Shown here: one piece after another, positions 1 to 5,388 of the stretch
Layout of the letters: every line of letters begins with the position of its first letter
Numbering within the stretch: the first letter of the stretch is position 1
Assembly (NCBI GenBank): GCA_000163695.1
Contig: GG774889.1
Coordinates: 304,301 to 314,239 of the forward strand
Length of the DNA: 9,939 nucleotides
Source of the DNA: Bacteroidetes oral taxon 274 str. F0058
GTDB taxonomy: Bacteria; Bacteroidota; Bacteroidia; Bacteroidales; Paludibacteraceae
Direction: 5' to 3'
Notes under the pieces: generated by a model
Database searches by the model: none
Seen by the model: only the letters and a program-made list of their open reading frames with translations
Told to the model about the DNA's origin: nothing
Position numbers and translations under genes: made by a program

Positions 1-129
1 ATTTCTGTTAAGTTCCTTGCTGACAGTAGCTTGCGATACTCCGATGTAACGAGCTATCTCGGATTGTGTTTTTTTGTCCTTTCTCATACGATAAATTGTG
101 TATCTTTGCGACTCATTTAAATGTTGCAT
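1..129 (-). CDS. IS30-family transposase, N-terminal part (cut by window edge)
   Basis: Reading the minus strand from an ATG at 129-127 gives 43 open codons to the window edge, beginning MQHLNESQRYTIYRM. The segment continues with KTQSEIARYIGVSQATVSKEL and ends NRN. This is the helix-turn-helix found at the start of IS30-family transposases, which binds the element's ends. The DDE catalytic domain would lie to the left, outside the window. The start at 129 is preferred over the internal Met at residue 15 because the residues before it (HLNESQRYTI) belong to the conserved head of the family. No frameshift is seen in the visible part, so the copy may be intact. The right-hand terminal inverted repeat should lie somewhere in 130-205, but it cannot be fixed without the other end. 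Confidence 0.85.
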   Translation of the reverse strand, partial: MQHLNESQRYTIYRMRKDKKTQSEIARYIGVSQATVSKELNRN

Positions 130-169
130 TTGTGTGTGTTTTTTTTGTGAGAACGCAAATGTCGCATTT
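119..169. repeat. Pair of 13-bp near-identical quasi-palindromes at the transposase start
   Basis: AAATGTTGCATTT at 119-131 and AAATGTCGCATTT at 157-169 differ by one base, and each is nearly symmetrical (AAATG..GCATTT). The first covers the transposase start codon and the second lies 38 bp upstream of it. They could be a transposase or host-factor binding pair, or part of the subterminal end of the element. The sequence shows the repeat; the role is inference. Confidence 0.4.
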
Positions 170-175
170 TTTTCG

Positions 176-203
176 GTTCCTCCCGCCGTACGGCGGGAGG
201 AAC
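176..203. repeat. Perfect 28-bp palindrome beside the IS30 end
   Basis: The half-site GTTCCTCCCGCCGT is followed immediately by its exact reverse complement, so all 28 bases are self-complementary with no loop. It is very G+C-rich inside A+T-rich surroundings and lies 47 bp upstream of the transposase start. As RNA it would form a strong hairpin. On the plus strand it is followed by only four T and then C residues, so it is a poor rho-independent terminator. It may insulate the transposase from read-through, be part of the element's end, or be a palindromic insertion target; IS30 itself is known to prefer symmetrical targets. Confidence 0.6.
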
Positions 204-685
204 TTTTCCCCCATAATATTATAACTTTATAAGTTGAACTTTCTAAAACAATTACGACCGGCAATGCGGAGCACAAAGGCTTTCTCTTGGGCGTTACCCA
301 AACCCACATACCTTTCTTATCCTGACATAAGAAAAGTATACAAAAGAAAGTCAAGGCTCTACGCCCCGAACCGACCCGCTGAGTGTGCTAGTTCGCTGAA
401 CGGCGAAAACTCGCCTTCGGCTCAGACAGTTCGACGTTTTTCTTCACTCACTTTCGCACAAGCGGGTGCCTATTTCGGAGAGTAGGCCGTTCACTTTGTG
501 CGAAGCACAAATTCAATTAGTAATGGGCGCGGTTGCCGAGACAATTCGTGAATTGTCTGTACGGGGGGATATAAATTCTATTGCAAATTACGGGTGCGAG
601 CACACCCTAACGCTTGCAAAATAGGGGCAACACCGAAAACTTTGAATTAATTACATAAAATTTATTTTACCTGATTTAAGTTAGA
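204..685. other. Hairpin-rich intergenic region, no convincing gene
   Basis: About 480 bp without a supported gene. Several short perfect stems can be read: 313-320 with 327-334 (TTTCTTAT), 402-406 with 411-415 (GGCGA), 495-501 with 505-511 (TTTGTGC), 539-546 with 551-558 (AGACAATT), and 592-596 with 603-607 (GGGTG). The last lies inside TTGCAA boxes at 581-586 and 614-619. None is followed by a run of T, so they are not obvious terminators. The region looks like a dispersed non-coding repeat or relic DNA. An 83-codon open frame at 234-485 has no recognisable domain and probably arises from this repeat. Confidence 0.45.
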
Positions 686-1611
686 TTTGAGAAACTTTTT
701 TGTACTTTTGTACCTTTCATTACAAAAATACAATATGGCTATATATTCACAGGAAAAATCTTTGCGATTAATAAAAGAAAATCGGTTTAAGTACGAAAAA
801 GAAATTCAGCAAATGGTAGAAAATAATATTACCACTTTATTGAATTTAGTGTTCATAAAATCGGAATATTCGCTAAATAATTTCAGAATAGATACTTTAG
901 CATTTGACTTTGAAACAAAGTCTTTTGTAATCATTGAATATAAGCGAGATAAAACATTTAGTGTTGTTGACCAAGGATATGCATATCTCTCATTGATGTT
1001 GAACAACAAAGCAGATTTTATTCTTGAATACAATGAAAATAAGCATGATAACATATTAAAAAAGACTGATGTTGATTGGTCGCAGTCCCGAGTAATTTTT
1101 GTATCACCAAGCTTTACAAGCTATCAAAAAGAAGCCATCAACTTTAAGGATTTACCTATCGAACTTTGGGAAATCAAACGTTTCGAGAACAATACCGTTT
1201 CTTTTGAACAAATTCAGAAAACCAATGCTATTGAAAGTATAAAAACCATTTCCAAACCATCTGATAAAAACGTAGAAAAAGTAAATCAAGAGGTAAAGGT
1301 TTTTACCGAAAACGATCATTTGCAAAAGGCAGAATTTAAAATTATAGAGCTGTACGAAAAACTTAAAGGCGGATTGTTGAATTTAGATGATAATGTAAAT
1401 ATTCAACCCAAAAAGCAAACTATTGGTTTCAAAATAGATAATGCTATTTTTTGCGATATAGTAATCTTAAACAAAGGGTTAAAAATTTATATAAATCTGA
1501 AAAGCGGTGATTTGCTTGATGAAAAAAAGATTGCCCGCGATGTTTCGAATAAAGGACACTGGGGCAATGGTTCCTATGAAATAAAGCTGACAGATACCGA
1601 AAACTTTGAAT
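632..1611. repeat. 16-bp direct repeat, upstream of and inside the DUF5655-like gene
   Basis: ACCGAAAACTTTGAAT occurs exactly at 632-647, before the promoter, and again at 1596-1611, near the 3' end of the coding sequence where it encodes TENFE. Copies are 964 bp apart and only these 16 bases match. The upstream copy may be the relic of another gene of this family or a recombination scar; chance cannot be excluded. Confidence 0.4.
686..718 (+). promoter_or_regulatory. Probable Bacteroidetes-type promoter of the DUF5655-like gene
   Basis: TTTG at 686-689 is followed after 21 bp by TACCTTTC at 711-718, one base off the -7 consensus TAnnTTTG. A perfect -7 box, TACTTTTG, lies at 703-710 but has no TTTG at the usual 18-21 bp spacing. 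Either would start transcription just before the ATG at 735. The placement also argues against the in-frame TTG at 687 as a start. Confidence 0.4.
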
Positions 1612-1655
1612 ACATTTTAGGTTTACTCAAACAATCACTAAAAAAGAACAAATAG
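735..1655 (+). CDS. PD-(D/E)XK-like protein with DUF5655-like C-terminus
   Basis: A 306-residue protein with no signal peptide or membrane segment, so probably cytoplasmic. Residues 1-160 resemble restriction-endonuclease-fold proteins of the NucS/DUF91 kind. Asp53 in FRIDTLAF, then Glu68 and Lys70 in VIIEYKRDK, and Gln80 in VVDQGYAYL match the D...ExK...Q pattern of PD-(D/E)XK nucleases. A polar linker (about 165-195) leads to a C-terminal domain (about 196-300) of DUF5655 type, with KIYINLKSGDL and GHWGNGSYEIKL. The ATG at 735 is chosen because the in-frame TTG at 687 overlaps the promoter. The gene stands alone and is clearly richer in A+T than dnaG or rpsP, and it sits beside an IS30 copy, which suggests transfer. 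Nuclease activity is inferred from the motif; the DNA or RNA target and biological role are unknown. A defence or repair role is possible but not shown. Confidence 0.75.
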   Translation: MAIYSQEKSLRLIKENRFKYEKEIQQMVENNITTLLNLVFIKSEYSLNNFRIDTLAFDFETKSFVIIEYKRDKTFSVVDQGYAYLSLMLNNKADFILEYNENKHDNILKKTDVDWSQSRVIFVSPSFTSYQKEAINFKDLPIELWEIKRFENNTVSFEQIQKTNAIESIKTISKPSDKNVEKVNQEVKVFTENDHLQKAEFKIIELYEKLKGGLLNLDDNVNIQPKKQTIGFKIDNAIFCDIVILNKGLKIYINLKSGDLLDEKKIARDVSNKGHWGNGSYEIKLTDTENFEYILGLLKQSLKKNK

Positions 1656-1706
1656 TTTTTTAATTCAATATAAGACGAAGGAAAGATTTATTTTTGACCG
1701 TGAAAT

Positions 1707-1737
1707 TTTGCGGAACGGGAAAAAAGTATTACCTTTG
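1707..1737 (+). promoter_or_regulatory. Promoter of tRNA-Arg (TTTG-N19-TAnnTTTG)
   Basis: TTTG at 1707-1710 and TACCTTTG at 1730-1737, spaced 19 bp, match the Bacteroidetes -33/-7 consensus exactly. Transcription would begin about 7 bp later, roughly 14 bp before the tRNA. Confidence 0.8.
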
Positions 1738-1757
1738 CATTCCGAGAATTCGACAAT

Positions 1758-1831
1758 GGCTCATTAGCTCAACTGAATAGAGCATCTGACTACGGATCAG
1801 AAGGTTAGGGGTTTGAATCCCTTATGAGTCA
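1758..1831 (+). tRNA. tRNA-Arg, anticodon ACG
   Basis: A complete cloverleaf of 74 nt. The acceptor stem GGCTCAT (1758-1764) pairs with ATGAGTC (1824-1830) with one G-U, and the discriminator is A1831. The D-stem is GCTC/GAGC. The anticodon stem TCTGA/TCAGA encloses loop CTACGGA, so the anticodon is ACG (1792-1794). The variable loop is five bases, and the T-arm is AGGGG/CCCTT with loop TTTGAAT. CCA is not encoded and must be added afterwards. ACG reads CGN arginine codons after A34 is deaminated to inosine. The gene is single, with its own promoter and terminator. The T-loop has TTTGA rather than the usual TTCGA. Confidence 0.95.
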
Positions 1832-1841
1832 CTACAAGAGG

Positions 1842-1878
1842 AGTGAGGTAGCGACGGCGTCTGCCTCACTTTATTTTT
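1842..1878 (+). terminator. Rho-independent terminator after tRNA-Arg, overlapping the dnaG end
   Basis: AGTGAGGTAG (1842-1851) pairs with CTGCCTCACT (1861-1870) over 10 bp with one G-T pair and a 9-nt loop, followed by TTATTTTT (1871-1878). It ends tRNA transcription. The right arm and T-tract lie within the last codons and stop of the convergent dnaG gene (stop at 1866-1868). Confidence 0.85.
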
Positions 1879-3938
1879 ACCACTACTCTGTCTTTGAGAT
1901 GCTTGCAGACAAGTTCGTGCCTTTTGCGTAGGGTCGATATAAAACCGTCTATCTGCGTGTCGGGCGACGACTCTATTTGTTTCAAGTACGCAGCCAATTC
2001 GTTGTTTAGCGTCGCATTGGCGTATTCGAGTATAATCTTGTCGAGCGATGACTTCAACTGCCGCAGTGCCTCTGTCTCTTCCAGACGCTGCTTGTCTTTC
2101 TCTTTCTCGAGCCTAAGTTTAGCAAACGAGTGCAATACCTCGCTGCGGGGGTCGTCGTCTACGATGTCGGGGACGTCTATCTCCTCTTTCGGCGGGCGTG
2201 AGGCGAATCTCTTACCCACAATATATTTATCCGTCAGGAACTCGATAGCCAGAGCGTTGATATCTAAGTCGGCGTGGTTTTTAAAGTAATTTTCGCAGTC
2301 GAACTCAGCATTGTCTGCATTACAGTGAAACTCCTCGAGTATACGAGCAAAGACGGGTGTTTGTATGCGTAACCCATTAATGTTTAGAACATTGTAGATG
2401 TATTCGCCGACGTTGAGATATCCCTGTCCGTTGTCGGCTTCGACCAGACGCTTCTGCCCTTCTCTTACGACAAACCGTATCAGCTCTTTTTCGTGTTTGT
2501 AGAGAGCGTTTCGGTCTTTACGCGTCGCCTGTTGCAGTGTGGCAGACTCGTTGTCGGGGGCTTGGGTAGCGGTGTTTTGGAGGGCATTTGCGGCTCTGTT
2601 TGTCTGCGACTCTCGGCGTTTGAACTCGTCTTCGTGCCGTTTGCGGAGAATTTTGTTTATTTCGTTGTATATGACCACCTCGTCTATTTCGAGCCGCGAG
2701 GCACACTCTTTGACGTAGGTTGCTCTGATTATTTGGTTGGGTATGATGGCAATGGATTTTATGACGTCGCCTATCATAGCGGCTTTTTTGACAGGGTCGT
2801 TTTTTGCCTCGTCACTCATCATATTAATCTTGAACTCGATGAAATCTACTTGGTGTCGCTCGATATATTCGATGAAATCTGAAGCGTTGTTTTTGCGTGC
2901 GAAGCTGTCGGGGTCGTCGCCGTCGGGCAACAGCACCGCCTTTATATTCATACCGTATTCGAGCAGCATATCTATTCCGCGTATCGATGCTTTGATACCC
3001 GCTGCGTCGCCGTCGTAGATGACCGTGATATTCTGTGTAAAACGGTGTATGAGCTTTATTTGTCCGTCGGTAAGCGATGTGCCCGAAGAGGCTACGACGT
3101 TTTCCACGCCCGCCTGATGCATCGAAATGACGTCGGTGTAGCCTTCGACGAGAAAACATCGGTCTTGCTTCACTATCTGGTTTTTAGCGAAAAATATACC
3201 GTACAGCTCGTTGCTTTTGTTGTAAATCTCGCTCTCGGGCGAATTGACGTATTTCGCCAGTTTATCGTTTTTCTCCAAAATCCTACCGCCGAAGCCTATG
3301 ACCTTACCCGCAAGCGAGTGTATGGGAAACATAACGCGACCGCGAAATCTGTCGGTAAATGTTCCCTTGTCGTTCTTGAAGACCAATCCCGTTGCCACCA
3401 GATACTTGTCTGCGAAACCACGGCGGTGTGCTTCGTTGTAGAAGTCGTCGTAACTATTGACAGAATACCCGAGTGCGAATTTCGCTATAATATCGTCGGA
3501 GAAGCCCCGCTCGTGTAGATAGGCACGTCCCACAGCCCGTCCCTCGTCTTTTTCGAGGTTTTTTACAAAATAATTAACGGCAAACTCGTTTACATTGAGC
3601 ATATTGTCGCGGTCGGATAGCTGCGACTTTTCTTCGTCGGTAAGCTCTTTCTCTACAATCTCGATATGATATTTTTTTGCCAGATAACGCAGGGCGTCGG
3701 GGTACGACAGATGTTCGTGCAGCATCAGAAATCGCACTGCATTGCCACCCTCGCCGCAGCCGAAGCACTTGAAAATGCCTCTTGCCGGCGATACGTTGAA
3801 CGACCCCGTCTTTTCGTTATGAAACGGGCACAAGCCCACGAGGTTTGCCCCTCGCTTCCTGAGCGAGACGAAATCGCCTACCACCTCCTCTATCTTGGCG
3901 GCATCGTGTATCTTGGCAACTGTCTGCGGGTCTATCAT
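1866..3938 (-). CDS. dnaG: DNA primase DnaG
   Basis: A 690-residue primase that makes the RNA primers for DNA replication and partners the replicative helicase DnaB. The N-terminal zinc-binding domain has Cys37-Pro-Phe-His40 and Cys58-Phe-Gly-Cys61. The RNA-polymerase basic motif follows at about 196-206 (DRFRGRVMFPI). The TOPRIM catalytic core has the EGYTDV glutamate (Glu265), DGDAAG (309-314) and DGDDPD (339-344), all key acidic residues present. Residues from about 430 onward are the divergent helicase-binding C-terminus, with a charged, Gln-rich linker. The ATG at 3938 is chosen over an in-frame TTG at 3977 because MIDPQTVAKIHDAA is the normal start of the family. The gene is longer than the E. 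coli enzyme, as is usual in Bacteroidetes. It is monocistronic and converges on tRNA-Arg; its 3' end is shared with that gene's terminator. Confidence 0.97.
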   Translation of the reverse strand: MIDPQTVAKIHDAAKIEEVVGDFVSLRKRGANLVGLCPFHNEKTGSFNVSPARGIFKCFGCGEGGNAVRFLMLHEHLSYPDALRYLAKKYHIEIVEKELTDEEKSQLSDRDNMLNVNEFAVNYFVKNLEKDEGRAVGRAYLHERGFSDDIIAKFALGYSVNSYDDFYNEAHRRGFADKYLVATGLVFKNDKGTFTDRFRGRVMFPIHSLAGKVIGFGGRILEKNDKLAKYVNSPESEIYNKSNELYGIFFAKNQIVKQDRCFLVEGYTDVISMHQAGVENVVASSGTSLTDGQIKLIHRFTQNITVIYDGDAAGIKASIRGIDMLLEYGMNIKAVLLPDGDDPDSFARKNNASDFIEYIERHQVDFIEFKINMMSDEAKNDPVKKAAMIGDVIKSIAIIPNQIIRATYVKECASRLEIDEVVIYNEINKILRKRHEDEFKRRESQTNRAANALQNTATQAPDNESATLQQATRKDRNALYKHEKELIRFVVREGQKRLVEADNGQGYLNVGEYIYNVLNINGLRIQTPVFARILEEFHCNADNAEFDCENYFKNHADLDINALAIEFLTDKYIVGKRFASRPPKEEIDVPDIVDDDPRSEVLHSFAKLRLEKEKDKQRLEETEALRQLKSSLDKIILEYANATLNNELAAYLKQIESSPDTQIDGFISTLRKRHELVCKHLKDRVVVKIK

Positions 3939-4020
3939 ACGGACTAAGAATCGATTTTTTGAATAAAAGTGAGGCAACCGTCTGGTGAGCAGATTGCTGT
4001 CGTGTAGAGCGGCTACCGTG

Positions 4021-4028
4021 CAAAAGTA
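4021..4028 (-). promoter_or_regulatory. Probable -7 box of the dnaG promoter
   Basis: On the minus strand TACTTTTG fits TAnnTTTG exactly and lies 83 bp upstream of the dnaG ATG. No TTTG is seen at the expected -33 position, so only the -7 element is supported. Transcription would start near 4014. Confidence 0.5.
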
Positions 4029-4080
4029 ATAAATTATTTTGGAATATTATCGGTGTAATATGTGATTGTCCGTTGCGGTA

Positions 4081-4111
4081 GCCATTGCGACATCCGATGT
4101 CGGAGAGTGGC
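4081..4111. repeat. Imperfect hairpin in the dnaG-rpsP spacer
   Basis: CGACAT (4088-4093) and ATGTCG (4097-4102) form a 6-bp stem with loop CCG, nested inside GCCA (4081-4084) and TGGC (4108-4111). GTTGCGGT occurs on both sides, at 4072 and 4116, 44 bp apart, which is twice the 22-bp period of the nearby array. It lies upstream of both promoters, so it is not part of either mRNA leader. Confidence 0.4.
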
Positions 4112-4153
4112 TTCTGTTGCGGTCGGATTGAGGCACGTATGGGTAGGGTCGAG

Positions 4154-4186
4154 GCGTCGGGAGCAAGGGCGTCTGCCCTTCGACGC
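4154..4186. repeat. Bulged 12-bp hairpin at the head of the 22-bp array
   Basis: GCGTCG (4154-4159) pairs with CGACGC (4181-4186), and AAGGGC (4165-4170) pairs with GCCCTT (4175-4180) around loop GTCT. The only unpaired part is a 5-nt bulge, GGAGC (4160-4164). The right arm CGACGC is also the beginning of the first array unit, so hairpin and array look like one element. No T-tract follows on either strand. Confidence 0.55.
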
Positions 4187-4311
4187 AGCGGAGACAAATT
4201 TCTTGTGCATAGAAAATTTGTTTGCCACGCACGAGAAATTTATTTCCGACGCAGGGGAAAAATATTTCTCCTGCACAGAAAATTTTCTTCCGACGCTTCG
4301 CAGCTGCATCG
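4180..4311. repeat. Degenerate tandem array with exact 22-bp period
   Basis: The GCA core occurs at 4185, 4207, 4229, 4251 and 4273, with GCT at 4295: five successive steps of exactly 22 bp. Each unit has the form C-C-G-A-C-GCA, then a purine-rich stretch, then AAATTT-like and T-rich ends. Units 1 and 4 resemble each other, as do units 2 and 5, hinting at a 66-bp higher-order period. The sixth unit keeps only the CCGACGC start. Successive GCA and TGC cores can pair, the best case being GCAGGGGAAA (4251-4260) with TTTCTCCTGC (4265-4274), 10 bp with one G-T and loop AATA. There are no unique spacers, so it is not CRISPR. The period is not a multiple of three and the region lies between divergent promoters, so coding is unlikely. 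Confidence 0.65.
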
Positions 4312-4350
4312 ACTCGCAATTCGCCGAAAATGGGACTAATTCGCCGTGTT

Positions 4351-4380
4351 TTTGTACTTCGTTTTTTTTTATTACCTTTG
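4351..4380 (+). promoter_or_regulatory. Promoter of rpsP
   Basis: TTTG (4351-4354) and TACCTTTG (4373-4380), spaced 18 bp, match the Bacteroidetes consensus. The predicted transcript starts near 4387, and a small hairpin, GCTTTT/AAAAGC (4386-4391 with 4397-4402), would sit at its 5' end. The 9-mer AATTCGCCG occurs twice just upstream (4318-4326 and 4338-4346). Confidence 0.75.
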
Positions 4381-4440
4381 CACCCGCTTTTCGAGAAAAA
4401 GCAACTTAGGTTTAATTTTTAATAAATGATTTAAAGAAAA

Positions 4441-5004
4441 ATGGCAACAAAAATCAGATTGCAGCGTCACGGACGCAAAGGGTATGCCTATTACCACGTA
4501 GTAGTAGCAGACAGCAGATCGCCGAGAGACGGTCGTTGTATAGAGCGTTTGGGCACATACAATCCCAACACTAATCCTGCTACGATAGACCTTAACTTCG
4601 AGCGTGCTCTGTATTGGCTTGGAGTAGGTGCTCAACCTACCGACACGGCAAATACTATACTCAAAAGGGAGGGCGTATTGCTGAAAAAACATCTGCTTGG
4701 CGGAGTTAAAAAAGGTGCTTTCGACATCGCTACTGCCGAACAGAAGTTCGAAGCTTGGAAAAAAGAGAAAGAAAACGCTCTGAACAAGCAAATCGAAGCG
4801 CTCAAGACGCAGAAGGCAGGTGAAACAAAGAAACGTATCGAAGCAGAGCAGGAGAAAAGCAAAGCAAAAGCTGCCGAAATAGCCAAGAAGCTTGCTGAGG
4901 CGAAACAGGCTGAGCAAGAAGCTGCCGCTGCCGAAAACACAAGCGAAGAGACTAACACCGCCGAAAATGCAGGAGAAGAGGCTACTGCCGAACCGACAGC
5001 ATAG
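4441..5004 (+). CDS. rpsP: 30S ribosomal protein S16
   Basis: Residues 1 to about 83 are the complete S16 core, with MATKIRLQRHGRK, YYHVVVADSRSPRDGR and IERLGTYNP, a protein needed for assembly of the small ribosomal subunit. The remaining hundred or so residues are a tail absent from E. coli S16. It has a Lys/Glu/Ala-rich probable coiled coil at about 100-165, then an acidic Ala/Glu/Thr end. Long tails of this kind are usual for S16 in Bacteroidetes; their role is not established. The start is preceded by an A-rich leader without a Shine-Dalgarno site, as expected in this phylum. The gene has its own promoter and terminator, so it appears to be transcribed alone rather than with rimM/trmD. 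Confidence 0.97.
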   Translation: MATKIRLQRHGRKGYAYYHVVVADSRSPRDGRCIERLGTYNPNTNPATIDLNFERALYWLGVGAQPTDTANTILKREGVLLKKHLLGGVKKGAFDIATAEQKFEAWKKEKENALNKQIEALKTQKAGETKKRIEAEQEKSKAKAAEIAKKLAEAKQAEQEAAAAENTSEETNTAENAGEEATAEPTA

Positions 5005-5055
5005 CAAGTGCGGGTGCGGGACCGAAAAATATCCGTACTTGGACTAAAAACTTAG

Positions 5056-5100
5056 AAAACGACGAGAAAAGGCGATGCCGTCTCGTCGTTTTTCTGTTTT
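5056..5100 (+). terminator. Rho-independent terminator of rpsP
   Basis: AAAACGACGAGA (5056-5067) pairs perfectly with TCTCGTCGTTTT (5081-5092), 12 bp. The 13-nt loop itself contains a GGC/GCC pairing. TTTTTCTGTTTT follows. It lies 52 bp after the rpsP stop. Confidence 0.9.
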
Positions 5101-5312
5101 CGTCGGGCGGAGTGGAATATTAATAGTCGCGTCGGTATGCAGTCCGTATGTCCGCTATCTACTTCAATTATGACCGACAGTGCATAGCAAATTAATGATT
5201 ACGAGATGGTATTGAAACGTAAATCATAATTCCTAAGTCGTAATTCGGGATTTTAGCTAACCCCCGCTATTCTTTCCTTCGCGATATCTCCAACAGATTC
5301 GGTAGCGAAAAT
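5101..5312. other. Intergenic region, nothing clear
   Basis: Between the rpsP terminator and the lemA promoter I see no gene. One weak stem is present: ATGATTACG (5195-5203) with CGTAAATCAT (5218-5227), with one bulged base. It has no T-tract. Confidence 0.5.
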
Positions 5313-5343
5313 TTTTATTCGTGGGGAAAAATACTTACTTTTG
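5313..5343 (+). promoter_or_regulatory. Probable promoter of lemA
   Basis: TACTTTTG at 5336-5343 matches the -7 consensus exactly. The -33 position has a T-run (TTTT, 5313-5316) rather than TTTG. Transcription would begin near 5350, which rules out the in-frame TTG at 5341 as the start codon. Confidence 0.55.
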
Positions 5344-5388
5344 CCGAAAAATAAATTAATCGATTCTTTTAAAATAAAAAAAATTAAG

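Noticed and set aside
234..485. 83-codon open frame in the left intergenic region
   Set aside because: No domain, odd composition, no matching promoter, and it runs through several hairpins; better explained as a chance frame in repeat-like DNA.
687..734. N-terminal extension of the DUF5655-like protein from a TTG codon
   Set aside because: It overlaps the predicted promoter, and MAIYSQEK at 735 has a true ATG after an A-rich leader.
1758..1831. tRNA-Arg as attachment site of a genomic island carrying the IS30 and nuclease-like genes
   Set aside because: Integration usually uses the tRNA 3' end, which here abuts dnaG; no second copy of the 3' end and no integrase were seen.
2493..3947. Long plus-strand frames opposite dnaG
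   Set aside because: Shadows of the primase gene with no recognisable domains or promoters.
3939..3977. 13-residue N-terminal extension of DnaG from TTG
   Set aside because: The family normally begins at MID..., and the extension adds no conserved residues.
4180..4311. CRISPR array
   Set aside because: The units are contiguous 22-mers with no unique spacers, and no cas genes are present.
4034..4422. Several short overlapping open frames on both strands across the dnaG-rpsP spacer
   Set aside because: They are by-products of the 22-bp array; the period is not divisible by three, and the frames overlap both core-gene promoters.
4372..5007. 211-codon frame antisense to rpsP
   Set aside because: A low-complexity Phe/Leu/Ser/Cys product that mirrors the Lys/Glu/Ala-rich S16 tail; rpsP is unmistakable.
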